Positions 1 to 10,657 of a stretch of 64,000 bases of DNA are shown piece by piece. Location: NCBI GenBank assembly GCA_030549205.1, contig JAUKTV010000012.1:558001-622000 (forward strand), written 5' to 3'. This DNA is from Apiosordaria backusii (taxonomy: Eukaryota; Ascomycota; Sordariomycetes; Sordariales; Lasiosphaeriaceae). Within the stretch, counting starts at the first letter, position 1. The number at the start of each line of letters is the position of its first letter. The position numbers were made by a program, and so were the translations under genes. The notes below the pieces were generated by a model that saw only the letters and a program-made list of their open reading frames with translations, did not search any database and had not been told where the DNA came from.

Positions 1-87
1 GTCGAGGAGCTCCTCAAGTTGGAAGGACTCCTTCTCGAGCATTGTATCAATGGTTGAGACATTGTAGCCGCCGAACCTCCAAAACAT
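1..87 (-). CDS. SAPS-family (SIT4 phosphatase-associated) protein, N-terminus only
   Basis: The 29 codons read from the ATG at the right end begin MFWRFGGYNVSTIDTMLEKE and continue into FQLEELLD, where the window edge cuts the gene. This opening (MFWRFGGY, then STIDT, then LEELL) is the conserved start of SAPS proteins such as yeast Sap155/185/190 and human PP6R. These proteins are regulatory subunits of SIT4/PP6-type phosphatases, working in G1 progression and nutrient (TOR) signalling. That the family normally begins at exactly this methionine supports the start. The gene runs leftwards out of the window, so domain integrity cannot be judged. Confidence rests on a short but very characteristic motif. 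Confidence 0.82.
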   Translation of the reverse strand, partial: MFWRFGGYNVSTIDTMLEKESFQLEELLD

Positions 88-1522
88 GTTGACAGTTGGC
101 TCGAAGGAAGAGGGTATCGTACTGATCTGATAAGGTGTCGCGCCGAAAGTCTCGAGGAAAGAGGTATGTGCTCAATTGGCAGTAAGCTATCTTGTTTCTG
201 GTGTCCGAGAAAGCTGCAGCAAAGGAAAATGTGCGGCAGCGACGGACGGGTATCTCAATGTCTAGTATCTGAGGGGGTTAAGGGAGAAAAAGGTTAGCTG
301 GCTGGCTAGGATAACCTGGAATAGGGTGATGTTTGCCGAAGCCTCGTGGTGGGGTGGACAAACATCACAATGTGCGATGCGAAGTCCAAGCGGGTAGGGT
401 GATGCAGCATGTGAAGAAGAGGCACAACAACCCTGAGAGTACCACGGTGGCTTGGCCAAGTAATAATCCAGTTGGCGATATGATATAACCAGGTAGTGAT
501 AGAGGTAGACAGGTGGTGGTGGCCCAAGCCGGCGTCGGAAGACACGAGGAGCGAGGAGGGGAAGAGGGGGACAAGAGTGGAGGACCGACGTACAGAAATT
601 TCCTTGGATGCAAATAATGGTACAGTGGACGAAGCAGCCGACTTGAGGGAAAAGGAAGGTCTATGATGGTCAGCGACGCCAGCTCTTGCTCGCGCGCGCG
701 GGGTTGAGGTGGACGGTTTGATGCGAAGCTCTCGAATGTGTCGAAATGAGAAATGAGGTCTACCCGACGGCGGCTCCCCTCCCTAGGGTGCCTGCGGCTG
801 CCCGCCCACCGCCCAGCCAGCCAAGAACGTGCTGAGTGAGTGGGTTCGCCGTCTGTGATTGGCCAAAAGCATCTTCTTCAGCGGGACCTGCAAGAAAGAC
901 GCTTTGACCATCTCCAACACTGGCTAGATCTTGACATCCAGATTGGCACGTGGTGAGAAATGATGTATGCACTTTGGAGCAATCAGCGCGCATACTGGCC
1001 TAATAGTGTATGAGAGAAGCTGCTTTCGCATGCCATGTTCCTGGAAATCCGAGGGGAAAGCCTTGCCAGAGGGGCACTTCTCCTGCATAACATACGGCGC
1101 TTGCGAAGCCCAGACACTCGTTCATGTATGTAGAGTCAACCACCAAGCCCAACATGCCACGTTTTCTGGTGTTGAGCCCTCGGGGTTGCGTGCATTTTAT
1201 CGAAGCCGCCGTCATCTGCATATCTCTAACGCTTGGGCCATGTCTCGCACCTCTCACCTTCCACAAACAGCACTCACATTGGAAGATCTCTTCAAGACGT
1301 CATCACCGACACTCAACAACAGCAACCACAGCGAGACCTTGCTCAGGTGAAGTCGATCAGTCTTTCCGTGAGGTGCCCAGACAACTGCTGCCACGTATTC
1401 CCATCAGCACCGCGTTCACGTGCAATACTTAGTAGACGCATTCACTCCAAATGGTCACCTTGATCAGATACCCTGGGCACAGCTGACAGTCCCGTGATAG
1501 TGATAGTAGTGTATTGGAATAT
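88..1522. other. Intergenic: SAPS 5' region and GH79 3' flank
   Basis: This region holds the leader and promoter of the leftward SAPS gene and the 3' flank of the GH79 gene. Open frames up to 127 codons occur on both strands, but none has a recognisable domain, signal peptide or splice-supported extension. I see no convincing gene. Confidence 0.55.
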
Positions 1523-3082
1523 CTACTCGAATGTCAACAACACCGCCTCACTATCCCGAACAAACAACTTTTCACCCGGCACCAACTTCTCAATATTCAG
1601 CTCACCCGCAGCAACACCGTTCTTAAACGACTGCCCAGCCCATGTCACCTTAGCAGCATCTTTCTCATCCACAGAAGGAGCAGTCATACGCTTGACCGTC
1701 GCCCCTTTATGATCACCCAGACCAAGCACCACCAACCCCCTCTCCTCGTCTTGCCCAGCATAATACAGCTTCAAATTCAGCACCACGATCTTCTTCACTC
1801 TTGACCCAGCCGCATGAAATATTGCATACGCCGAAAACTCCCTCTCTGCCACTCCCTCAGGTGTCTTCAGCGCCGCGATCCTCCCACCTTCACTCAGGGC
1901 CTCCACAACAAGAAGCTGGCTCACAAAGACCGGCAGCACTCTTGCCTCTCCCCTCTTGGTCGAGTTAATCGGATACAACAACGAGTAACTACTAAACCCA
2001 GGCGTGCCATCATCCCCAGGAGTATTCAGCTGCTGGTTACTCTGGAACACCAACGTCGCACCCTGGTGCAAGTGCACGCTCGTCGCGTTTCTCACAGCGT
2101 AAATCAGCTCAACATCTGCCGTCCACAGCGCCTGCGCGAAGGAGTCCGAAACTCCAGGTTTTCCACTGCAAGCAATGGAGTTGAACTCGCCAATCACCCA
2201 CTCCCCCTTCTGTTCCATGGCTAGTTTTGCCGAGGGGTAGATCTCATGATCCGCGTACCGGAGTAGATCGGTATGGTTGAGAATATTGGGGATGGTAGCC
2301 AAGCGCTCACGGGCAGGCTCGCAAGTGGCAAAGGCGTACGAGTGGATAGAGTACTGAGATACTTGGCCGGTGTTGTTGATGCCCGCTGGGATGAGATCGG
2401 CCGGGCGGACCTTGAGAGGGGTGATATCTGTCGTAGCGCTGGATGCCCACCATTTGCCGTTGCTATGGCCAGTTTTGTTGCCTCCTAAGGCGTCATTGAT
2501 CTGGGTGATGAAGGAGAGCCACTGGTCGACGTAGGCCTTGGTACTGCCTTGCCAGCGGGAGGTGGGGTAGTTGGTGGGCTCGTTGCCAAGTTCGTAGTGG
2601 ACAATTTTGTCTTTTTGGAGGTTGTAGGAGGCGAGGGCGAGGTCTCTTGCGATGGGCAGGGAGTTATTGCCGAAGTTGAGGGTGGAGACGAAGGTAGTGC
2701 CTTCGGGGAAGTTGTCCCAGGAGCGGTAGAAGGCCGGTCCGACTATGGTCCGGTAGATGCCTCCTCTGCCGTTCTCGGTGCGGACAACGGAAGCGTTTTG
2801 GTTTGGGTCGAAAATCATGCTGTCCATGGTTATGCCTCCCGCTCTGATGATGGGACGGGCGCCACGCTCGTGGAGGTGGTTGAGGAGGGTGTATGTCAGG
2901 TTTCGGGGGGCATTTGGCTCTCCGAAGAACTCAACCCAGAAGGCCGGCTCAAAGGAGTAGCTCACAAATTGGGGGACATGGGATTGCGAGATTGGTGAGG
3001 CAGGCAGAAGGCTCAGTGAGGTATTGACTGCCGAGGCTTCTGCCAGCAGGGCCGCTGCAGCTATTGTCATGGATCTCATCAT
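1523..3082 (-). CDS. GH79 family beta-glucuronidase, secreted
   Basis: Single exon, 519 aa. An N-terminal hydrophobic stretch (residues ~5-18, ending ASA) looks like a signal peptide. The catalytic (beta/alpha)8 barrel follows, with the GH79 acid/base in YELGNEP (Glu168) and the nucleophile in WVIGEFNS (Glu299), about 130 residues apart as in clan GH-A. A smaller beta-sandwich domain covers roughly residues 400-519. Many NxS/NxT sites fit secretion. Fungal GH79 enzymes release glucuronic acid or 4-O-methyl-glucuronic acid from arabinogalactan proteins and similar glycans. The start is the first in-frame ATG; the next residue is also Met. Codons are C-ending in the first part and G-ending towards the stop. 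Substrate specificity cannot be read from sequence. Confidence 0.9.
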   Translation of the reverse strand: MMRSMTIAAAALLAEASAVNTSLSLLPASPISQSHVPQFVSYSFEPAFWVEFFGEPNAPRNLTYTLLNHLHERGARPIIRAGGITMDSMIFDPNQNASVVRTENGRGGIYRTIVGPAFYRSWDNFPEGTTFVSTLNFGNNSLPIARDLALASYNLQKDKIVHYELGNEPTNYPTSRWQGSTKAYVDQWLSFITQINDALGGNKTGHSNGKWWASSATTDITPLKVRPADLIPAGINNTGQVSQYSIHSYAFATCEPARERLATIPNILNHTDLLRYADHEIYPSAKLAMEQKGEWVIGEFNSIACSGKPGVSDSFAQALWTADVELIYAVRNATSVHLHQGATLVFQSNQQLNTPGDDGTPGFSSYSLLYPINSTKRGEARVLPVFVSQLLVVEALSEGGRIAALKTPEGVAEREFSAYAIFHAAGSRVKKIVVLNLKLYYAGQDEERGLVVLGLGDHKGATVKRMTAPSVDEKDAAKVTWAGQSFKNGVAAGELNIEKLVPGEKLFVRDSEAVLLTFE

Positions 3083-4136
3083 GGTATTGGGTCAGCGCAA
3101 GGACAATCTGCACAAGTGTGATGGGCTGAAGACATGACTGCAGTACCCGTCTCTGTTTCATCTCCTCATATACTTACCCTCGCCCGGGAGGGGGTCTGAG
3201 CAAGCGCTCGGGTAAGGTCGACGGACATCATTTTTCCTTATTTCCCATGATGCGGGGTTCTCCTACCACCATGCGCGGAGATGTTCCGGGTATGCGATTG
3301 CGACGTTCTGCAAGTGCGGGAGCCAGACCGACGATCTCTTTGACTTCATTGCATGCTCCTTATCGAACAAGCCGTTCAGGGTTACTTCTCGATGGTCAGG
3401 CCAATAGCTGATCATTGCATCATAACAGACGACATCCACATCTCTCTTCTCGCTCGATTGACATTTGAGGCCCCGTTCGACACCCCTAACTCTATCCCAT
3501 CTTGCTCTACAAACCTGAATTCAAGCCTCAAACACCTACAATCTCTACAATCACCAAGCTGATTCCCAGCTTCATATATCATTCAGTCCAGAGAATAATC
3601 AGTCTCTATTCGAACTCATCTTCTATTCTCTCCTGAAAAGTAAGGTGTCCTTTATATGGTCGAGAAACTTCAACAGAATCCCTAAAATGCTGCAAAAAAA
3701 GCTTATTCTCTTCAAACAATGTATGGTAAAAGCTTCTTTAACCAACTTTCTACACCCGACCGAATCCAATGGATAGCATGAATATTCGGGGTCTGCCGCG
3801 GACCACAAGTAGGCGGGGAAGGTTTGCCTAGCTCATGGTTTGAACAGCAATGATTGGACGTACAAGCAGTACTACTACCAACAGCCTCCTTCGGCGCAGC
3901 AGATACCCTGATGTTGGGGTGCAAGAGGATCGTGGGTTACACGCTGTGGCTGCATTGAAGCCAACTAACTCGACAGGGGCCAGCAGCAAGGGTCCACTGT
4001 AGCACAGCCCAGCCTTCCTCAAGAAGAATTATAATGAGGCTCTAGAACGACGGTCCTTCAGATTCTACGTTTAGCATCATGCACGACTTTTTTGAGCTCA
4101 CTCATCGATCACATATCTGCCACGATCGCGCCCAAA
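3083..4136. other. Intergenic between divergent GH79 and CorA-like genes
   Basis: About 1 kb shared upstream region of two divergent genes. A TATATGAG-like element lies on the minus strand near 3165-3175, upstream of the GH79 start. No open frame here carries a recognisable domain. Confidence 0.5.
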
Positions 4137-5793
4137 ATGAAGCCCAAGTTGCCGCCCACGCACATTACTATCTTGACGCTTGGTAAGTCGAGGTTCCATT
4201 TGATATCAGCCATTTTGCTTACTAGATTAGTGACAGCCGACGACGAGACCTGGAAATCAGAACTTGTCCCATGGGAAAATTGGAATCAGGCTTTGAAAAC
4301 AGTTGGCCAGTCCAAATTTCAGATCATGTAAGGTTTTCCGTACTCAACCAATTTCTGCGATCTCACCTCTCGCACCTTGGGAATACTGGCAGAGCCTGAG
4401 ATAAATGGGTGTCCCGGTGTCTGCCTATTCTCTGACTGCGTAAAATCTGGAGAGATCCCAGTAAAGATTAACACATGACAGCTTCGCTCCCCTCAAAGAC
4501 ATTGCAGGCGAAAACGGCGCCTTGAATTCTCCAGTGAAAACACACACTCCTTTGGTGTCGAGCATCCTTTCCGCCCTTCATCTACCCGCATTTCTCTTCC
4601 GTAAGGTATGCGTTGCTTCCAACGGCTATTCCGGTTGCCAGCCGATTCTCAACCCGTCAACTGGAAAGCTGGAGCACTACATTCATCACTGCCACTTCTC
4701 CGTCAAGCAAATATTCGAGAACCTCCGGCCCATCTCTCGATCTTTGCGTCATGATGCCGTCCTCGACAAAAAGTCCTACATCGGCAATGCAGCTCCTGTA
4801 CACACAACTGACACTAGAAATTTCGGCTGGCTATGGTACGAAATGGCCATCTTCACCCTCTGGACCCCGTCCCCTAAAACCCCCACCGAAGGCAACATCA
4901 CAATGTGGTGCTCCGGTCTCCACGATGACTTCCAGCAAACCTTCATCACCGCCTTGGAAATAGCCACCAAGGAACAAAGACTCACCAACCGCAACCCTTA
5001 CACTCTACTGAGTATTTTCCTTGAAGAACTCGTCTGCACCTATGACCGATCCGTCTGGGCAATGAGAGACCACATCTCCAAATGGGAATCCGACCGTGAC
5101 GAAAAAGCCATCAATGTCAACTACACCCACCTCAACGAGCTCGTCCGGCACGGAACTCACATCAGCGAGACGCTCACCACCGCTATCAAATCCGTCACCC
5201 GCATCCAGGAAAATCACCTCCAGTTTCTCTCCACCGTCTCCCCAACCCCCACAGTTAGCCCCTGGACCACTATAGCCGCCACCTCCAAAACACAGTTCTG
5301 CTCATCAGTCCTCAAATCCCTCCTCTCCCGATCAGAAGCGAACATGGCGCGCCTTTCCAACGAGCGGGACCTGGCTTTCCACCTCGCTTCTCAGAGGGAC
5401 AGCAAAGTTCAAATGCGCATGGGGCTGGACTCAAGGCAAGAGTCGATCGCCATGAAGGCCATCGCTATTATTACAATGACTTTTTTGCCTACGACATTTG
5501 TCTCGGCGGTGTTTAGCACGACCTTTTTCAGGTATGATAAAAATGAGCAAGGTCAGGAAGAGTACACGATTTCAGGGAATTTCTGGGTGTTTTGGGCGTT
5601 TTCGGTGCCGTTGACTGCGGTGACGATTATTTTGTGGTTCTTTTGGGATCGGTATAGGATGAAGAGGGTGAATGGGGTTAGTATCTATGAGCTGTGGGAT
5701 TTGGAAGGGGGTGGGGAAAAGGGGGTGGGGATATGGAGAAGGGGAAGAAGAAGGAATGAGGGGGTAAGGCAGAAGGTTGAATTTTTATGTTAG
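4137..5793 (+). CDS. CorA-like membrane protein, fungal-specific type
   Basis: Proposed exons are 4137-4182, 4231-4327 and 4482-5793 (phase-consistent, ~484 aa). The acceptor of intron 1 could instead be at 4236. The large soluble N-terminal region ends in a helix with SNERDLAFHLASQRDSK. Two transmembrane segments follow: MKAIAIITMTFLPTTFVSAVF and FWVFWAFSVPLTAVTIILWFF. This two-helix C-terminus after a long cytosolic stalk is the CorA Mg2+-transporter fold as found in many fungal paralogues. The canonical GMN signature after TM1 is absent (FSTTFF in its place), so Mg2+ transport is not assured; such fungal members are often uncharacterised. The C-terminus is Arg-rich. The first exon is the least certain part. 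Confidence 0.72.
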
Positions 5794-7072
5794 CCAGGTA
5801 AGGTGGTTCATCAGGATTTTCTACATTAACAGGCAGCTAGTACACCACGTTGTATGGAAAAGGGGGGCCTTCCTATCCAAGCTTTTCACAGAAGAAAAGT
5901 GCCAATCTTGATCTGAACTTTCTGAAAATTTGATCTAAGCCTTGTCTCTGCTAATCCGAGTTTGAAACACACGAGTAAAGTTCCGATGAAGAGACACAAA
6001 GGATAGGATTAACATCATGGTACGGTTTTAATTTTCTTGGTTGAAATCCACATGAGCCTGAGAAGGGCTCTGCTGTTTTCGTGAATCGTGCTCATGCCAT
6101 GTATGCACGTTCCACGAGGCCATGGCGTTGCTCCACCACACTCTTTGCCAATGGATGAGATGGGATTTCTGAAACACCATCTCAAAGATGGAATGTTGAG
6201 ACGAGGTATTTTTGCCCGTGAAGGATATCCCAACAAAACTGGAACCTTATTATTGATGAGATGGGCTCTGGCATTTCTATGACGGCCGGTAACTCTACCA
6301 ACATCAGATAACAACACCGCCATCAAAAGAAATCCGGGGGAAAAGTTGACATCCTGCTAACAGATACCAGAGCTAGATTTGTGTGGATGTCCTCATTGTT
6401 GAATATGACTTTATCCGTCTTCAGAATGTGCACAACGTTTGGTGTGCTACTCTAGGCACTCTGGGCTCTTTTAAAACCAAACCACCAGCTCCACCACCAG
6501 GATACTGAGATACAATCTCGGCTCCGAAACAGCACACTCGAACCACCACTGCCGACTGACTCGTGATGATACATCGGGACCTGGCGAGGCTCCGATATCC
6601 CGGGTAGCATTCCTGCCGTAACCGCTGGCGGAATCGTTACCACGAACCCCGATTCCATCGATCCCCGGGCCATCCTCTCCGCGACTCGACGCGGAACCAG
6701 CCCCTTGGTGACACCCTCCAAACCCAAACCACTTTTGGCTCCCGTCAGATCATCTCCACCATGAGATCATATCTCGCACTATCAGACCGCTATATCTCCA
6801 AGTTTCCCATCCCCAATCTTTCCGTTCCATTCTAGACAAGAACACCATCTTTCTTCATCCTTTTTTCTTCTCCTTTTTCTTTCTTTTCACTCGTCGGCGG
6901 AAAGTTGCAGGCACATCTTTCACCGGCACCACCCATTTCTTCTCCTTCGCTCTTCTTCTCCTTTCCGGTCAAGGCTGAGCCTTCCCCTCGTTTGTGATAC
7001 CCATCTTCACCGGCTGGATACCGCCCTCTCGTTCATCATCTACGCTACTCTTCGCTTCCATCCACCGCCACC
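5794..7072. other. Intergenic with pyrimidine-rich leader of the Egh16-like gene
   Basis: No gene recognised. From about 6815 to 7000 the plus strand is strongly CT-rich (long TTTCTTC-type tracts), a common feature of promoters and 5' leaders of well-expressed fungal genes. It leads directly into the ATG at 7073, which sits in a CCACC context. Confidence 0.55.
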
Positions 7073-8330
7073 ATGCAACCCTTCGCTTATAAAACAACCC
7101 TGCCGCTGGCGGCCCTACTCCTCCCCACCCTCATCTCCGCCCACGGTGTGATCCTCGCTGCACAAGGCGAGGCCAACTCTCCCCCCTCCGTCGGGTTCAT
7201 GGTCAACTCGGCCATCGCCCGAAACTGCACCTCCATCAACCCCTGCCAAATGGACACGACCATCATCCGCGACACCGAAATCGCCGCCGGCACCGTCAAC
7301 TCCTGCGGCCGCACCCTGCTTAACGGTAACATCGACGTCGGCACCGTCACCGAAGACGCCCTTGCCGCAGACGCCGTCACCGCCGTCCGGCAAGGCTCCA
7401 ACGTGGACGTCACCATCCACCAAGTCAACGCCGACGGTGCGGGCCCATACTCCTGCGAGTTGGACGAGACTTCAAACTCTGGAATCATGTCCCATGAGCT
7501 GGTCGTGAGCAATAACATCCCAGGTCAGAATGGCTTGAGCCAAGCTGCGGAGGAGGAGTTCACCATCACGGTTACCATGCCGGATGATATGAAGTGCATC
7601 GGGGGGTCGACGGGGAATGTTTGCACGGTTAGGTGTAGGAATGCGGCCCAGGCTGGGCCTTTTGGAGGTTTGTCACCCTTATTACCCCCTTCGTATTTAT
7701 CACGGGTATACTAACATTCATGTCAAAGGCTGCTTCGCAGTCCAACAAATCGACGTCGAGCCCACCATCAGCACCGCCAAGGACATCACCACAGCCAAAA
7801 CCCTCAAAGACGCCGAGTTCGAGACCGCCGCCAACCAGGCCGCCTTCGCCGCCGCCGTCGAAGCCAACGCCAAGGCTGGTTCCTCGGAGCAAGAGCAAAA
7901 CCTCGCTGCTGTGAATGCTATTCTTGCGCTGAGCACAGTTTCTGCTGACTTTCCAACCTTGACTCCCACGATTAACACGGAGAGGATTGTTCCCACGGCC
8001 ACTGGCGGTGCTGTTGGTGCTCAGCCTACCAATGCAACTGGTGGCAACCCCGTTGACAATGGCAATGGCCCTGGTAACAATGGGAATGGAAATGGAAACG
8101 CGGGTAACAACGGCAATGGAAATGGCAACACTGATAACACTGGCAACACTGACAACGCTGGTAGCACTGGAAATGGAAATGACAATGCCAACGCTGGCAA
8201 TGGGAATGCTGGCAATGGCAACGGTGGTGGTAATGGCAGAGGCAGGGGGGGCCGCAACAGAAACCAAAAGAGATACGAGACCGTCGAGGAGCTTCTCAGG
8301 CGGTTCATCGTCCCCGATGATGGCAACTAG
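7073..8330 (+). CDS. Egh16-like (GEgh16/MAS-type) secreted protein
   Basis: Exons 7073-7667 and 7729-8330 (61-nt intron with an ACTAAC branch point) give 398 aa. A signal peptide (~residues 1-23) ends in LISA, so the mature protein would begin HGVILAAQGE. The N-terminal domain has the Egh16-like pattern: NSAIARNC, NPCQMDT, SCGRTL, GPYSCELDE and KCIGG. This family is known from appressoria of powdery mildew and rice blast (Egh16, MAS1, MAS3) and is widespread in saprotrophs. A free N-terminal His after signal cleavage resembles copper His-brace proteins, but that is only inference. After the conserved domain comes a ~90-residue Asn/Gly-rich tail and a dibasic NQKR site before the last ~20 residues. 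Confidence 0.86.
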
Positions 8331-9323
8331 GCGGCTCAAACCTGGGCTGGCTCCAGGGACTGAGAAAAGAGGTTCTTCTTTTGCGCCCCCTCCTCAACCT
8401 ACCCCTGACTGTGGAGTACATACCCGTAGACATGTAGACAGAGGCTTCAATGAAACCACCCGACACTAGCAGTCAAAGAATATATATCAAATTCATCAGT
8501 TGTCTGGGCCAAAGGAAGAAGTTTGCACATCAACACATTCATGAATACCTACCTAGGTACCTTCTTACCTACTGTTTACTTGCATCGGTTGCCCCTTACT
8601 ACAGACACAAATGAAACTATTCCCAACCTTTGTTTACTTTCCCACTCCAACTACCCCGATTATATACCTTCCAATCCACATCCCCATGTTTGTTTACTTC
8701 AGTTGTCCCGTACTACCCTCCGAAATGAAGCTATTCCCAACCTCTATTTACTTTTCCACTCCAACCGCTTCAATCATATACCCTCTATCCATATCTCCCT
8801 ATCTCTCACCTCACCGTTCCCCAAAAACGAAGCCATCACCAACACCCCAAACTACCCTACCTATTTGGCAACACCCCATCATTGACCCCCCTTTCCACTT
8901 TCTCCCCCCTTATCGCCGTGCACGAGCCACCTACACATCCCAATGCACCTCCTCCTTCCAAAAACACCAAAATATCCGTGCACCCTAACATCGCGATACC
9001 TTCACCCCCGAATCCCCCCCCGCTCTCTTCTTTTCCCCACCCCGCCTCCCCACAAGCCCCCTCCCCCGCCCGTGATACCATTCCAATGTAAAAACATCGG
9101 ACGTTTTGCATTTCCCCCGCCATTTTTGGCCCTGCAAACGCCCTCAAACCCCGCCAAAACGGCCAGTTTTTCCAGGTGTCAATTTTCTGTGCGTAGTGCA
9201 GAGGTATGCACACCACATCCTCCCCCCCAAAACTCTATGCAGGGAAGGGGCCGCCTGCCCGCGATCAAAAGAGCACTCCCGCACGAATAACACACTGCGC
9301 ACGCGGACGAAAAAACGACAAGA
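8331..9323. other. Intergenic with a 114-bp tandem repeat and C-rich tract
   Basis: 3' flank of the Egh16-like gene and promoter of the next gene. It contains a diverged tandem repeat (annotated separately) and a long C-rich stretch from about 8880 to 9080. Open frames over the repeat are low-complexity and have no recognisable domain. Confidence 0.55.
8600..8845 (+). repeat. Diverged ~114-bp tandem repeat, two to three units
   Basis: The segment beginning ATGAAACTATTCCCAACC at 8611 recurs at 8725 as ATGAAGCTATTCCCAACC, followed in both by TTTACTTT(C/T)CCACTCCAAC and a TATATACC/CATATACC block. A weaker third copy starts near 8826 (AACGAAGCCATCACCAAC). The period of 114 is a multiple of three, so an open frame runs through both units, but the composition gives no sign of a real protein. 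Confidence 0.7.
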
Positions 9324-9931
9324 ATGGGGTGCGTAAACTCCTGCCTCCGCGCCCCTGGGCGGACAGCCCCCCGCGAGCCAGCGACCCCCGCCTTGCCCGC
9401 CGAGCCGTTCCCCAGCGCCGTCGATACTCCGGCTCGCGGTAATGGTCTCGGTAATGGTCTCGGTAATAGTCTCGGTGATGGTCTCGGTGATGGTCTCGGT
9501 GATGGGGGGGTGATTACGACCCAGCCGCGCCCGCTCACGGTAATGGAACCTGAGTACCTGATCGAAGAGCTGGAGGAGTTCAGGCAGGCGCTGATGATGG
9601 ACTTGGCGAGGGATGCGGCTTTGACCAGAGGTGTAGAGCTGGAAGTGCGTCCTCTGCAAGACCTCCGGGTTCCTGCGAGGCCATATCACCCACCACCAAA
9701 GTCAAAGGTCCGAATATCGAGGTGTGAGGAGGTGGAATACGAGGGGGAGCAGGCGTGGCAGGTAAGAGAGCTACACACCGCATTGCCCTAGGGTAATGGA
9801 TAAAGGACATACACGAACATGTATTAACACACTTGTAACTGCAGGGCCGGGAGCAAGAGAAGCAACTACAAACCCACCGCCGGCACCGTCACCAGCGGAA
9901 TCGTCATAGAGTCCCCGAGATTCTCCTATGA
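9324..9931 (+). CDS. Small protein with N-terminal MGC acylation motif
   Basis: Exons 9324-9761 and 9845-9931 (83-nt intron, CAG/GTAAGAG donor) give 174 aa. It begins MGCVNSC: Gly2 fits N-myristoylation, and Cys3 and Cys7 fit palmitoylation, as in membrane-anchored signalling proteins. A 12-bp minisatellite encodes GNGL/GDGL repeats at ~39-62. A helical acidic stretch (EPEYLIEELEEFRQALMMDL, ~75-94) and a basic His/Arg-rich C-terminus follow. No catalytic domain is recognised. The position of the MGC motif resembles the lysosomal anchor LAMTOR1/Meh1, but I see no further similarity. The second exon is predicted from splice signals only. Confidence 0.55.
9438..9506 (+). repeat. 12-bp coding minisatellite (GGTAATGGTCTC type)
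   Basis: Five full tandem units and a partial sixth, all variants of GGTAATGGTCTC or GGTGATGGTCTC, lie inside the MGC-motif gene. They encode Gly-Asn-Gly-Leu or Gly-Asp-Gly-Leu. The N-type units come first and the D-type units last, as expected from slippage or unequal exchange. Confidence 0.9.
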
Positions 9932-10657
9932 CGCATCGAGAGAGAAACGGAGAGGGAGAGGGCCATGCAGATGCTCACTGGGGGTGCATAACCAGGATGG
10001 GAGGAGGCGTGCAAGCCAAGTGATACAACACAAGGAAGGTCATTTTGTGAGAGATATGCTTTGAAAGGAGGGAACAGGGCACTGCATTTGGATTCACGAC
10101 GCGATGATTTGATGACAAGCTTTTGCATTGGATTTGTATATTACTACCCCCCTTGTATGGGCGTGGTTGCTACTCTAGCATCAATATGGTATACAAGGAA
10201 ATATTCCGCCAACCGGGGAATTAGAAAGACAAAGTGTTTTCTCCACAGAGTCCCCGCAGGAATGGTGCATCAAAGGGGACCGGCAGATGGGTAAATACCC
10301 GATGTAGAACAGGATGCAAGGTCCACGTGGGAGTGTGGATAAAGTGCCTAGAATCTGGGGAAATAGCCGGTGCGTGGTGCTGCAGCACAAAGGGCTAGAG
10401 GTGATAATTTTGGGGCGCGAGTGCTACCGGGGGTTGACGAAGCAATATCTGTTTCCAGCTTTGGCATTATATAAGGGAGTTGACCGTGCGGGTATGCAAG
10501 GTGTGGTGGATGAATAGGGTTAGGAAAGGTTGGAAATCCCATGATTTGGATATTGACTGAAAAAGAAATTCAGGGGTATTTATACTGGGATAATTCCACT
10601 TTTTCACTTCTCACTTGAGCCTCCCCAACCTCACTCTGCCAGTCAACACCCATAGGC
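9932..10657. other. Intergenic: promoter of the GH30 gene
   Basis: No gene recognised. It contains a TATATAAGG-like box near 10468-10474, roughly 185 nt before the GH30 start, and a second TA-rich box (TATTTATACTGG) near 10576, about 80 nt before it. Confidence 0.5.
10466..10474 (+). promoter_or_regulatory. TATA-like box upstream of GH30_7 gene
   Basis: ATTATATAAGG lies about 185 nt upstream of the GH30 ATG. It is a plausible core promoter for a strongly inducible hydrolase gene. The nearer box at ~10576 is an alternative. Confidence 0.35.
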
